Positions 32,670 to 40,837 of a stretch of DNA of 64,000 nucleotides are shown in pieces. Numbering within the stretch: position 1 is the stretch's first letter; every line of letters begins with the position of its first letter. The notes under the pieces were generated by a model. That model was not told the DNA's origin, ran no database searches, and worked only from the letters and a program-made list of their open reading frames with translations. The stretch comes from Bdellovibrionota bacterium (GTDB lineage: Bacteria; Bdellovibrionota; Bdellovibrionia; Bdellovibrionales; JAMPXM01), in NCBI GenBank assembly GCA_963170185.1, contig CAUJGS010000003.1, positions 1 to 64,000 on the forward strand. Direction: 5' to 3'. The position numbers were made by a program, and so were the translations under genes.

Positions 32670-33662
32670 ATGGATCGTAACCTGGCATTGGAATTTGTAC
32701 GCATCACCGAAGCGGCCGCGCTGGCGAGTGCGCGCTGGATGGGACGCGGAGATGAAAAGGCGGCGGATCAGGCGGCTGTCGATGCTATGCGGCGAGCTTT
32801 TAACAGTGTTCGGATTGCCGGCACGGTCGTCATCGGTGAAGGCGAGCGCGATGAAGCGCCCATGCTCTACATTGGCGAGAAAGTCGGTCTCGAAGGGCCA
32901 GATGCTCCCAAGGTCGACATTGCGCTCGATCCCTTGGAAGGCACGACGATCTGCGCTCAAGGCGGGGTCGGGGCGACGTCGGTGATCGCGGTGGCGGAAG
33001 GTGGTTGCTTCTTGCACGCTCCAGATACCTACATGGACAAAATCGCCTGCGGCCCAGGGGCTCGCGGCAAGATCGACATCGATGCTTCGCCAGAGGACAA
33101 CATCAAGACGGTCGCAAAAGCTCTTGGAAAAGATGTTTCTGATGTGACGGTCGTGATTCTTAACCGTCCTCGTCACGAGGCTTTGATTCAAACGGTCAGA
33201 AAAACAGGTGCGCGCATTCACTTGATTGGCGATGGCGACGTTTCGGCGGCGGTTGCCACGGCTATTGGCGATTCGGGCATTGATCTTCTCTTGGGTGTTG
33301 GTGGCGCGCCGGAAGGCGTGATCTCGGCGGCGGCTTTGATGTGCATGGGCGGAGACTTTCAAGGGCGCCTCAAGTTCCGCAATGATGAAGAGCGAAAGCG
33401 CGCGGATCGCATGGGAGTCAAAGATCCGGAGATGGCACTACGTATGACGGACCTTTGCAAAGGGCACGTCATGTTCTGCGCAACGGGTGTGACAACTGGG
33501 CCACTGCTAAAAGGTGTTCGTTATCTTCCTGGCCATCGCGCTTCGACGCATTCTATCGTGATGCGCTCGGCGACGGGGACAGTGCGTACGATCGAAGCCG
33601 AACACTCGCTTGAGAAAAAACCAGATGGCATGATTCATCACGTGCCACGCGCGGGAGTCTGA
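32670..33662 (+). CDS. glpX: Class II fructose-1,6-bisphosphatase
   Basis: A 330-residue GlpX-type phosphatase of gluconeogenesis. Family motifs: VVIGEGERDEAPMLYIGEKVG (GEGE-D metal site; read in parts), ALDPLEGTT (substrate/metal site), HLIGDGDVSAAVATAI, and GVGGAPEGVISAAALMCMGG. Length matches the family (about 320-335). AAGGAG precedes the ATG. The following zinc-ribbon gene begins within 3 nt of its stop. Confidence 0.93.
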   Translation: MDRNLALEFVRITEAAALASARWMGRGDEKAADQAAVDAMRRAFNSVRIAGTVVIGEGERDEAPMLYIGEKVGLEGPDAPKVDIALDPLEGTTICAQGGVGATSVIAVAEGGCFLHAPDTYMDKIACGPGARGKIDIDASPEDNIKTVAKALGKDVSDVTVVILNRPRHEALIQTVRKTGARIHLIGDGDVSAAVATAIGDSGIDLLLGVGGAPEGVISAAALMCMGGDFQGRLKFRNDEERKRADRMGVKDPEMALRMTDLCKGHVMFCATGVTTGPLLKGVRYLPGHRASTHSIVMRSATGTVRTIEAEHSLEKKPDGMIHHVPRAGV

Positions 33663-33664
33663 AG

Positions 33665-33958
33665 CTGGCGACGCTGACTTGTTTTGAATGCGGAAACAAA
33701 ATCGACCTAGGGCTCGCTCAAGTGCCTGGGCGTCGCGATGAGTGTGACAAGTGCCACGCGGACTTGCATGCGTGCAAAAACTGTCGGCACTATGACCCGA
33801 AGAGCTACAACGATTGTCGCGAGCCGCAAGCCGATCGTGTTCAAGAGAAAGACCGCTCGAATTTTTGCGACTTCTTTGAAGTGGGGCAGGGTGCGGGTGG
33901 AGTTTCAGAGCGCGACAAGCTTCGTGCCGCGGCGGAAGCGTTGTTTAAGAAAAAATGA
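33665..33958 (+). CDS. Small zinc-ribbon protein, CTG start
   Basis: The first usual start in frame is GTG 33722, but the reading frame upstream encodes ATLTCFECGNKIDLG, a first CxxC pair that completes a zinc ribbon with CDKC and CKNC. That part must be translated; CTG at 33665, with GGGAG 7 nt before it, is the best start, giving 97 residues. The remaining sequence has CREPQADRV and SNFCDFFE, a pattern of small Bdellovibrio-type zinc-ribbon proteins of unknown role. The C-terminus (DKLRAAAEALFKKK) is helical. The gene lies directly after glpX. Confidence 0.72.
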   Translation: MATLTCFECGNKIDLGLAQVPGRRDECDKCHADLHACKNCRHYDPKSYNDCREPQADRVQEKDRSNFCDFFEVGQGAGGVSERDKLRAAAEALFKKK

Positions 33959-33972
33959 GAGCCCAAAAAGAG

Positions 33973-34020
33973 CAAGATTCAACTCAAGATCCAAGTCAAA
34001 ATCCAAGTCAAAATAAGGAG
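33973..34020. repeat. Four degenerate tandem copies of a 12-bp unit
   Basis: CAAGATTCAACT, CAAGATCCAAGT, CAAAATCCAAGT and CAAAATAAGGAG follow one another exactly. The last copy ends in AAGGAG, the possible ribosome site of the next gene, so the array sets the spacing to that gene's start. Confidence 0.75.
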
Positions 34021-34031
34021 TGAGGCAGGAA

Positions 34032-34466
34032 ATGGCAGAGGCTAAACACACGGAAGTTTTCAATTGCACGCCAAAAGAGTTCTTCCAACTCGTCACGGAC
34101 TATGAAAAGTACCCTGAGTTTTTGTCGGAAGTGAAAAGCTGCAAGGTTCTGAAAAGCGAACCGGGCGCGAAACTTGTCGAGTACAAAGTCTCGGTGATCA
34201 AAGCCATCACGTATCAGCTTCAAACCAAAGAAGTCGAGCCGTCCTTGGTTTCTTGGAGCTTCGTCAGTGGCGAAGTATTTAAAACGATGTCGGGAAGCTG
34301 GACGATCGAAGAAGAAGCCGGCGGCAAGTGCAAATGCACCTATGCGGTTGAAGGCTCGTTTAAGATTTTTGTCCCCGGGCCGGTTGCAAGCACGCTGCTA
34401 AACGTGAACCTTCCTGCGATGATGGCGGCTTACCACAAGCGCATCAAGGCGGTTTACGGGAAATGA
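34032..34466 (+). CDS. COQ10/RatA-like SRPBCC protein
   Basis: A 144-residue SRPBCC (polyketide-cyclase-like) protein: FNCTPKEFFQLVTDYEKYPEF opening (read in parts), KSCKVLKSEPGAKLVEYKVS, SWSFVSGEVFKTMSGSW, and a C-terminal helix with LLNVNLPAMMAAYHKRIKAV. This matches the RatA/COQ10 family, which binds ubiquinone or hydrophobic ligands, or regulates ribosome association. ATG 34032 is preceded by AGGCAGGAA; an earlier GTG at 34020 has no better site. Overlaps the next gene by 4 bp. Confidence 0.8.
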   Translation: MAEAKHTEVFNCTPKEFFQLVTDYEKYPEFLSEVKSCKVLKSEPGAKLVEYKVSVIKAITYQLQTKEVEPSLVSWSFVSGEVFKTMSGSWTIEEEAGGKCKCTYAVEGSFKIFVPGPVASTLLNVNLPAMMAAYHKRIKAVYGK

Positions 34467-34909
34467 GCGAGGATACTGGCGATAAGAACGGAAAGATGGG
34501 CGACACGCTGAAGAAGATCTTCGCGACGGGCGTCTCGGCGGCGTTCATGACGGAAGAGAGCATTCGCAAGCTTGTCGGTGATATGCATCTTCCTAAAGAG
34601 AGTCTAAACTTGCTTTTGCAAGGGGCCGCGCGCTCGAAAGAAGAGCTGATGAATCGCGTGAGCCGCGAGGTCATTTCGATTATTTCGAAGATCGACTTCG
34701 TCAAAGAGGCTTCACGTTTTGTGGAAGAGCATAAGTTTCGCATCGTGGCCGAAGTCGAAGTCTTGCCAAAGACGAACGCTGGTCGCATGGCGAACACGAA
34801 CGTGGGCACGGAAGAGGCTAGTGGCGAAGGTGCTGCGCCGACGGCCGGTGCGGAATCGCAGCTCGATCCCTCTTCGAAGGTCGAGATCAAGTTCGGGCCT
34901 AAGTCTTAA
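34463..34909 (+). CDS. Small helical protein, phasin-like, unknown function
   Basis: A 148-residue protein without membrane segments. Residues about 15-95 are amphipathic helix with spaced charged residues (KKIFATGVSAAFMTEESIRK, then ESLNLLLQGAARSKEELMNRV and ISIISKIDFVKEASRFVEEH), reminiscent of phasin or PhaI-type proteins. The C-terminal third is low-complexity (Gly, Ala, Glu). It overlaps the COQ10-like gene by 4 bp (ATGA). The assignment to a family is uncertain. A strong terminator follows after 44 nt. Confidence 0.6.
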   Translation: MSEDTGDKNGKMGDTLKKIFATGVSAAFMTEESIRKLVGDMHLPKESLNLLLQGAARSKEELMNRVSREVISIISKIDFVKEASRFVEEHKFRIVAEVEVLPKTNAGRMANTNVGTEEASGEGAAPTAGAESQLDPSSKVEIKFGPKS

Positions 34910-34953
34910 GTCGCCGAAGTTTTCTCTAGACGTCTCAAGCCGAGACGAAAACG

Positions 34954-34985
34954 AGCCGATCTCCTTACATGGGGATCGGCTTTTT
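34954..34985 (+). terminator. Rho-independent terminator after the phasin-like gene
   Basis: AGCCGATCTCC (34954-34964) pairs with GGGGATCGGCT (34971-34981; one G-T pair) over the loop TTACAT and is followed by TTTTTC. A smaller hairpin CGTCTC-AAGCC-GAGACG lies just upstream (34931-34947). The T-run abuts the next ATG at 34987. Confidence 0.8.
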
Positions 34986-34986
34986 C

Positions 34987-35382
34987 ATGTCATGGATTGT
35001 GACTCTGACTTCGGCGATGGCGCTGGTGATTTGCGTTCGCGAACTCGTGGCGATCGGCATTGAAACCTGGGAGTCGCGCCGTTTGAAGAATCTGGACTAC
35101 TGGTTAAGTGGTCGGAACTCGCGCCCTGATGTGTATCTCAATGACCCGGCCGCTCGGGAATATATTCTCACTCAAGAGCAGTTTGCCGGAATGATTTCGG
35201 CGGTCTCACGCACGCAGAATCACGTACACGGTCATACGCACAGTTACACGCACAGTCACACACATGGTCGCGACGATGTCGATGGTGATGAAGCGCGAAT
35301 GTTTCGTCACTTCGCCGTGATGCTGGCGTTGGGATTTGTCGCCGCACTTGGAACGGTGTTTGGCCTGCTCACGTTGGCCTAA
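34987..35382 (+). CDS. Small membrane protein with a histidine-rich loop
   Basis: About 131 residues with an N-terminal transmembrane helix (MSWIVTLTSAMALVICV), a soluble segment that contains the strikingly His-rich HVHGHTHSYTHSHTHGRD (about 87-104), and a C-terminal helix (HFAVMLALGFVAALGTVFGLL). The repeated HxH pattern suggests metal binding, as in ZIP-family loops, but there are only two helices. The start at 34987 is chosen because the ATG at 34969 lies inside the terminator stem. Function unknown. Confidence 0.6.
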   Translation: MSWIVTLTSAMALVICVRELVAIGIETWESRRLKNLDYWLSGRNSRPDVYLNDPAAREYILTQEQFAGMISAVSRTQNHVHGHTHSYTHSHTHGRDDVDGDEARMFRHFAVMLALGFVAALGTVFGLLTLA

Positions 35383-35385
35383 GAG

Positions 35386-36057
35386 TTAATTGCCCACATA
35401 GTTTTGAGATCGCAAGAGATCTAACACCGACTTGGGTGTCAGTACGGTAGAATCCGACATATAGGCTTCTAGAAAACGGATGGGGTCTGCTCCTGGTTCC
35501 GCAGCTTCGCGCAAGGCAAGTGAGGCCTGAATCATAAAGCGCCACCATGTGCCCTGGCCGGGGTCGGCCAAATCCGTTTGCGCCATTTCTAAAAGCGATG
35601 TTTCGAGAAAAGCCTTGAGGTTGTTTCCATTCCACTTGCTGTCGATACGGAAAATCAACTGATCGAGAATCTGACGTTGTGCTTTTAGCTCTAAGCGTTC
35701 GTCGTCGAGCTCTTGAAGTCGTTCAAGCGGCGTTTCGATTTCACGCGTGAGGATTTCTAGAGTTTGTGACTGGCTAAAGTCGCGCTTAAGGCTAAGGCGC
35801 GAAGCCTGCGTGAGGCTTGCGGCCTGCGCGCTTTCGGCCTTTCGATCGAGTTCGAGCACGCGCTCGCGCCACGCACGAAGAGCCGAAATCGCCTGCGCCT
35901 TCGGACCTTGGGCGGTGGCGGCCTGTGCGACGGGGAGGAGTGGCAAAGTGGTGAGGCAGGGCGAGACCAATAAGACGAACAACAACGTGACGGCAAGCCA
36001 GCCGCTTGGCTGGGATTTGGAAGAGGGTTTTTGGGTCACGCCGTGGTTAGCCGTCAT
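35386..36057 (-). CDS. Exported coiled-coil-like protein, unknown function
   Basis: About 223 residues from ATG 36057 (a TTG at 36075 is in frame). The N-terminal hydrophobic segment WLAVTLLFVLLVSPCLTTLP is followed by AQA-ATAQ, so it is a signal peptide or anchor. The next about 100 residues are helical and charged (RERVLELDRKAESAQAASLT, then ETPLERLQELDDERLELKAQ), likely a coiled coil. The C-terminus reads EPGADPIRFLEAYMSDSTVLT. No family recognised. It converges with the His-rich membrane-protein gene with 3 nt between stops. Confidence 0.6.
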   Translation of the reverse strand: MTANHGVTQKPSSKSQPSGWLAVTLLFVLLVSPCLTTLPLLPVAQAATAQGPKAQAISALRAWRERVLELDRKAESAQAASLTQASRLSLKRDFSQSQTLEILTREIETPLERLQELDDERLELKAQRQILDQLIFRIDSKWNGNNLKAFLETSLLEMAQTDLADPGQGTWWRFMIQASLALREAAEPGADPIRFLEAYMSDSTVLTPKSVLDLLRSQNYVGN

Positions 36058-36227
36058 AGAGGGGATTTGGTGCAAAATACGGACAAAATGACGTTTGGCC
36101 TGGAGCGCTTTAAGGTGTTTTGGCTCGGTTTGTCGCTAGGGAGGGCTTAAGCGGGGTGGCGAACTTTTGGCCACCATAGACGTGTTTGCGGCGTCGGTCG
36201 TCTTGACCGAGCCTAGATGGTCGATGG

Positions 36228-37313
36228 ATGTTGGCTGATATGAGCCGAAATACCAGAGAGTTTAGAACCAAGCTTAAGCCACTTGAGTTTCGCGTTTTTC
36301 GCGAGGCGGGTTCGCGCTGGTCGAAGCTTCTTGCCACGGAAAAACTAGGTGCAAGTTCAAAGGCGAGTGGCCGAATTTTAGCGATGGTTTCCGGCGGTGC
36401 GGACTCGGTGGCGATGCTACGTGTATTGTTGGCGCTAAAAGGTCGGCTGGGTTTCGAGCTTGAGGTTTTGCACGTGCATCATGGTGACGGTGTTTGCGAT
36501 GGTGAACAGAAACAAGATTGGCGTGATCGCGCGGCGGGCCTTGTGCAAGAGTTTGCGTTTGAGCACGGGATCACGTTTCACAAGGTGAAGTCCGAGTCGG
36601 TGCTCGTCTCGGAAGCGGACTTTCGCCGTTTTCGCTGGGAGGCTATCGAATCCGTATGGGCTCACGCCAGCGAGATCGGGACTCCGTACACATGTGTGGC
36701 GTTTGCCCATCATCGAGATGACTTGCTTGAGACGAGATTGATTCGACTTTTGCGAGGGACAGGTGCCCAAGGGCTGCGGGCCATGCGTACTTGGGGAAAG
36801 CTCCGAGGTGTTTTGGTATGGAGGCCGCTACTAAGTAGCGGCGCCTTGGAGCTTCGCGACTACTTGTCGTCTTGCGGGGCTCATGAAGGGCGCGATTGGG
36901 TTGAAGACCGTAGCAATCGCGATCCGAAATATCTGCGAAATGCAATTCGCCACCAGTTGTTGCCTCAAATCGAGGCGATTCGAAAGGGCGGTGTCGCCGC
37001 GCTTGCGCGCTCGCTCGAGGTGATCGCCGAAGAGACGGAGACCTTGTCGTCTTCGATTGAAGAAGCCGAGATCTCGGAGGCGCAGGCGAAGCTGTCGCGT
37101 CGCGAACTGATGTCTCTCAGTCCCGAAAGGCGGCGTGCGAGATTGGGGCAGTGGCTGAAGCGACGAGGCGTAGAAGGGTATTCGCAGACGCAGATCAAAG
37201 AAGTTTTGAAGCGTCTTGACACCGACCAAAGACGACTCAGATTCGAAGTGTGCGGTCGAGTCTGGCTGGTTGACGAGATGGTGGAAATTGTCGCGTTGCC
37301 CCAGCAGGTCTAA
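36228..37313 (+). CDS. tilS: tRNA(Ile)-lysidine synthetase
   Basis: A 361-residue PP-loop ATPase that makes lysidine at position 34 of tRNA-Ile(CAU). ATP motif SGGADSV at about 55-61, then LEVLHVHHGDG, AFAHHRDDLLETRLIRLLRGTGAQGLRAM and RPLLS, and WVEDRSNRDPKYLRNAIRHQLLP, all TilS hallmarks (read as separate segments). Length sits between the short and long forms; the C-terminal substrate domain is short. A possible later start is ATG 36240. Confidence 0.9.
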   Translation: MLADMSRNTREFRTKLKPLEFRVFREAGSRWSKLLATEKLGASSKASGRILAMVSGGADSVAMLRVLLALKGRLGFELEVLHVHHGDGVCDGEQKQDWRDRAAGLVQEFAFEHGITFHKVKSESVLVSEADFRRFRWEAIESVWAHASEIGTPYTCVAFAHHRDDLLETRLIRLLRGTGAQGLRAMRTWGKLRGVLVWRPLLSSGALELRDYLSSCGAHEGRDWVEDRSNRDPKYLRNAIRHQLLPQIEAIRKGGVAALARSLEVIAEETETLSSSIEEAEISEAQAKLSRRELMSLSPERRRARLGQWLKRRGVEGYSQTQIKEVLKRLDTDQRRLRFEVCGRVWLVDEMVEIVALPQQV

Positions 37314-37364
37314 GAGCTGGGATGTGACGTCTGGATCGTCGGATTAATTTCTTCGAACCTTCAC

Positions 37365-37388
37365 CTTGAATTGGACTTCTAATTGGAC
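37365..37388. repeat. Two tandem copies of a 12-bp unit upstream of ftsH
   Basis: CTTGAATTGGAC and TTCTAATTGGAC are adjacent. The TTGGAC of the second copy is also the probable -35 of the ftsH promoter, so duplication of the unit duplicates the -35 element. Confidence 0.65.
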
Positions 37389-37411
37389 CTCGGGCCACGA
37401 AGTGATACCCT
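37383..37411 (+). promoter_or_regulatory. Candidate ftsH promoter
   Basis: TTGGAC (37383-37388) and TACCCT (37406-37411) are spaced by 17 bp, ending 18 nt before the ATG of ftsH with GGTGGAGG in the leader. The -10 is a weak match. Confidence 0.4.
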
Positions 37412-37429
37412 ATAGGTGGAGGCTCTCTT

Positions 37430-39406
37430 ATGCGATCTGGTCAAAAAGCAATGGCGTTGTGGCTCTTCCTCCTCGTCATATTGGTCGTTCTTTTCAATCT
37501 CTATTCGGGTCACCGTCCTGCGGCGGTCGCGGGTTTTAATTTTGCGAAACTCGAACAGGCGTTGAAAGACGGAAAAGTTCAATCGGTCACGTTCTTCCAA
37601 AACAGTCGTCAAATTCGCGGCGAGATCAAGCCGGAGTTTGAAAAAGAATTTGGCGGTAAGACGTTTCAGATCGCGGGCAATACCGATGACTCGGGTTTCG
37701 AGCTGATCCGGAAATACGGCATCACGCCGAACTACGAAAATGAAGAGTCGGCTGGGCTTATGCAGACCATCTTCATCAACTGGCTTCCGATTATTTTCAT
37801 CGTCGTCATGTTCTTGTTCTTCATGCGCCAACTTCAAGCTGGCGGCGGCAAAGCGATGAGCTTTGGCAAGAGTAAGCACAAGGTTTTGACGGAGAATAAA
37901 CACAAGGTCACGTTTGCCGATGTCGCAGGTGTCGAAGAAGCAAAAGATGATCTGGTTGAGATCGTGCAATTTTTGAAAGACCCGAAGAAGTTCACGAAAC
38001 TGGGTGGTCGTATTCCAAAAGGGGTCTTGCTTGTCGGGCCTCCGGGAACAGGTAAGACGCTTCTTGCCCGCGCGGTGGCAGGTGAGGCCGGTGTTCCGTT
38101 TTTCACGATTTCTGGTTCGGACTTTGTCGAGATGTTTGTCGGTGTCGGTGCATCGCGTGTCCGCGATCTCTTCGAGCAAGGGAAGCGCAATGCTCCATGC
38201 TTGATCTTCATCGACGAGATCGATGCGGTCGGCCGCCATCGCGGTGCCGGCATGGGCGGTGGGCACGATGAACGTGAACAAACGCTCAATCAGATGCTTG
38301 TCGAGATGGATGGTTTTGAGTCCAGCGAAGGTGTGATCCTGATCGCGGCGACAAACCGTCCAGATGTCCTAGATCCAGCCCTATTGCGCCCCGGTCGATT
38401 CGATCGTCGCGTTGTGGTGAACAAGCCAGATGTGGCAGGTCGCCGCAAGATTTTGGACGTGCATGCTCGCAAAACTCCCATCGCAAGTGACGTCGATCTT
38501 GATCGCGTGGCGCGCGGTACGCCGGGCTTTGCCGGTGCGGATCTCGAAAACCTCGTCAACGAAGCGGCGCTCAATGCGGCAAGAAATTCGAAATCTAAAC
38601 TCACGATGGCGGATTTCGAGTACGCGCGAGACAAGGTCATGATGGGTGCCGAGCGTAAGTCGATGGTGATCTCGGACGAAGAAAAAGAGAACACGGCCTT
38701 CCATGAAGCGGGTCATGCGCTTGTCAGCAAGATGCTGCCGAAGACGGATCCGATTCACAAGGTCACGATCATCCCTCGCGGAATGGCGTTGGGGCTTACG
38801 ATGATGCTTCCTGAAAAAGACCGATTGAGTTTCTCCAAAGCTCAGGCGGAAAGCGAAATCGCGGTATTGTTCGGTGGCCGAGCAGCCGAGGAGTTGGTCT
38901 TCACGGACTACACGACGGGTGCGGGCAACGACATCGAACGTGCGACAGATATCGCGCGCCGTATGGTATGTGAGTGGGGGATGTCGAACCTCGGTCCTTT
39001 GGCCTACGAAAAACGTGAAGGCCCGGTCTTCCTAGGTATGCAACAGGGCGGAACACGCGAGTACTCGGAAGCAAAAGCGGAAGAGATCGACAAGGAAGTT
39101 TATCGCATCATCAACAATGGCTACGAGAAGGCGAAACAGATCCTCCGTGACAACCGCGATGCGCTTGATCGCATGGCAAAGGCTCTGCTCGAACTTGAAA
39201 CGATTGATGGCGCGGAAGTCGACCGCTTGATCAAGGGTGATAAGTGGGAAGACTTGAAACGTGATCGCAACGATCGCGGAGCGGGTCTCCAAGCTGAGCT
39301 TGATCTCGCGGCAAAAGAGCAAAAAGAAAAAGAGGAGAAAGAAGCGGCGGAGGCGGCAGATGCTGCGGCTACGCCGAATCCGTTTGGAAAGCCAGCTCCA
39401 GCCTAA
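37430..39406 (+). CDS. ftsH: ATP-dependent zinc metalloprotease FtsH
   Basis: A 658-residue membrane AAA+ protease. TM1 about 7-25, periplasmic part, TM2 about 112-130, then AAA domain with Walker A GPPGTGKT (about 200), Walker [13 protein letters not shown] and second-region-of-homology [20 protein letters not shown]. The M41 protease domain has the zinc motif HEAGH (about 424) in [13 protein letters not shown] and the third ligand Asp in [17 protein letters not shown]. The Ala/Glu-rich tail is normal. GGTGGAGG lies before the ATG. Confidence 0.97.
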   Translation: MRSGQKAMALWLFLLVILVVLFNLYSGHRPAAVAGFNFAKLEQALKDGKVQSVTFFQNSRQIRGEIKPEFEKEFGGKTFQIAGNTDDSGFELIRKYGITPNYENEESAGLMQTIFINWLPIIFIVVMFLFFMRQLQAGGGKAMSFGKSKHKVLTENKHKVTFADVAGVEEAKDDLVEIVQFLKDPKKFTKLGGRIPKGVLLVGPPGTGKTLLARAVAGEAGVPFFTISGSDFVEMFVGVGASRVRDLFEQGKRNAPCLIFIDEIDAVGRHRGAGMGGGHDEREQTLNQMLVEMDGFESSEGVILIAATNRPDVLDPALLRPGRFDRRVVVNKPDVAGRRKILDVHARKTPIASDVDLDRVARGTPGFAGADLENLVNEAALNAARNSKSKLTMADFEYARDKVMMGAERKSMVISDEEKENTAFHEAGHALVSKMLPKTDPIHKVTIIPRGMALGLTMMLPEKDRLSFSKAQAESEIAVLFGGRAAEELVFTDYTTGAGNDIERATDIARRMVCEWGMSNLGPLAYEKREGPVFLGMQQGGTREYSEAKAEEIDKEVYRIINNGYEKAKQILRDNRDALDRMAKALLELETIDGAEVDRLIKGDKWEDLKRDRNDRGAGLQAELDLAAKEQKEKEEKEAAEAADAAATPNPFGKPAPA

Positions 39407-39435
39407 GGCGCGAGCTTTCTAGTTAAGGACTCGTG

Positions 39436-39464
39436 GTGGCGGTTTTGGGAAGACCGCCACTTTT
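39436..39464 (+). terminator. Probable terminator after ftsH
   Basis: GTGGCGGT (39436-39443) pairs with ACCGCCAC (39453-39460) around a 9-nt loop, followed by TTTT. The T-run is short, so read-through into cdaA is possible. Confidence 0.6.
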
Positions 39465-39505
39465 GGTTGAACAACACGTGATCGGCAGCCGAGCCTGGAA
39501 GACTT

Positions 39506-40300
39506 TTGGAAGCACTTTGGGAGAACCTACATTTTATCTTTAGCCAGCTAAGGGCCGTCGATCTCCTCGATATGGCCCTTGTTTGGCTTGTGGTCTACCG
39601 GGTGTTGGTACTGATTCGTCACACCGGCACGGTGCAAATGCTCTCGGGGTTGGGCATTCTCGCCATCGCGTATCTGGCGAGCATCTGGCTTGAGCTTTTC
39701 ACCTTCAATTGGATCCTGGAAAAGTTCTTTAATAACCTCTTCCTCATCGTCGTCATTCTCTTTCAAGGTGAAATTCGTCGCGCACTCGCGCACATCGGCT
39801 CCAATCCGTTTTTTACGGGAGCTTCGCATGTCGAGGAAACTCACATCGTCGAAGAGATCGCCAAGGGCGCCGTGGGTCTGGCGCAAAAGCAGATGGGCGC
39901 TTTGATCGTGATCGAAAAAGAAATCAATCTCGAATACTTTATCGAGGTCGGAACCGAGATGGACTCCAGCGTGAGTGCTGAGATTCTGCACTCGGTGTTT
40001 TTGCCGACGTCGCCTCTGCATGATGGGGCTGTCATTATCAGAAACGGTCGCATCTTCGCGGCCGGCTGTTTCTTGCCGCTTTCCAAGAACCCGGCGTTGG
40101 ATAAGAACCTGGGGACTCGGCATCGTGCGGCCATCGGCTTAACCGAGGAGACGGATGCGATCGTGATCGTCGTCAGCGAAGAGAACAATCGTGTGGGCGT
40201 GGTGGAGAGTGGACAGCTTGTACACGATCTGGATCATGCGTCGTTGCGTCGCCGTCTTTATGAAGCATTGGGGCTGAGGTTCAGACCTCAGACAGCATAA
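39506..40300 (+). CDS. cdaA: Diadenylate cyclase CdaA/DacA
   Basis: A 264-residue membrane diadenylate cyclase making c-di-AMP from ATP. Three N-terminal helices (about 18-95) are followed by the DisA_N domain with the catalytic DGA motif in SPLHDGAVII and the RHR motif in LGTRHRAAIG. The family string FNWILEKFFNNLFLIVVILFQ-(E)IRRAL is also present. Starts at TTG 39506, with weak TGGAAG upstream. It is followed directly by the YbbR gene, glmM and tsaE, a conserved c-di-AMP/cell-wall arrangement. Confidence 0.93.
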   Translation: MEALWENLHFIFSQLRAVDLLDMALVWLVVYRVLVLIRHTGTVQMLSGLGILAIAYLASIWLELFTFNWILEKFFNNLFLIVVILFQGEIRRALAHIGSNPFFTGASHVEETHIVEEIAKGAVGLAQKQMGALIVIEKEINLEYFIEVGTEMDSSVSAEILHSVFLPTSPLHDGAVIIRNGRIFAAGCFLPLSKNPALDKNLGTRHRAAIGLTEETDAIVIVVSEENNRVGVVESGQLVHDLDHASLRRRLYEALGLRFRPQTA

Positions 40301-40827
40301 TGGGTATGTTGAAGAAGAGCACAAACTGGAAGGACATGATCCTCGAAAACGGCTCCTACAAGCTGGTTTCGCTATTTGTGACTTTGATTCTGTGGGTGAC
40401 GATCCTGGGTCGTCGCGACTTCATGTTGACCAAAGATATGGATGTCGAATTCCTGCTTCCGTCCAATACGATCATGCAAACTCAACGTGGCGAGCGAAAA
40501 GTTTCGGTGAAAGTCTCAGGTCCTCGCACGGCTTTAAAAAAATTCGCCCATAGCCCGGGATCAGTCACATTTGATCTCACGAAGAGTGAAGTGCGTGAAA
40601 AAGACACCAAGGTTCGCGCCGTGATCCAGATGAAGAACATCGAGGTTCCGTTTGGCGTGAAGGTCGTGGCGATCGAGCCAGATGCTCTTGAGGTTGTTTT
40701 AAGCCCTGTCGAAAAGCCAATGCCGGTTGAAACTTCGGAAGGGTTCGACGGTGGCGGCTTGTCAGATGGCGCAAATTCATTAAAAACACAGAAAAAGAAA
40801 CAAGCCGATAAATCGGGTTCAAAGTGA
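40300..40827 (+). CDS. cdaR: YbbR-domain regulator of diadenylate cyclase (CdaR-like)
   Basis: A 175-residue membrane protein: one N-terminal helix (SYKLVSLFVTLILWVTILG) and a single YbbR repeat (about 45-140) reading VEFLLPSNTIMQTQRGERKV, KVSGPRTALKKF, and VKVVAIEPDALEVVLSP. CdaR in Firmicutes has four YbbR repeats; single-repeat forms are common in Deltaproteobacteria-like genomes. The start overlaps the cdaA stop (TAATG), so the pair is coupled. The C-terminal tail is polar and Lys-rich. Confidence 0.87.
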   Translation: MGMLKKSTNWKDMILENGSYKLVSLFVTLILWVTILGRRDFMLTKDMDVEFLLPSNTIMQTQRGERKVSVKVSGPRTALKKFAHSPGSVTFDLTKSEVREKDTKVRAVIQMKNIEVPFGVKVVAIEPDALEVVLSPVEKPMPVETSEGFDGGGLSDGANSLKTQKKKQADKSGSK

Positions 40828-40837
40828 GCGATTCGAA

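Noticed and set aside
36203-36231. TTGACC as a tilS promoter -35
   Set aside because: No acceptable -10 lies 16-18 bp downstream; left unannotated.
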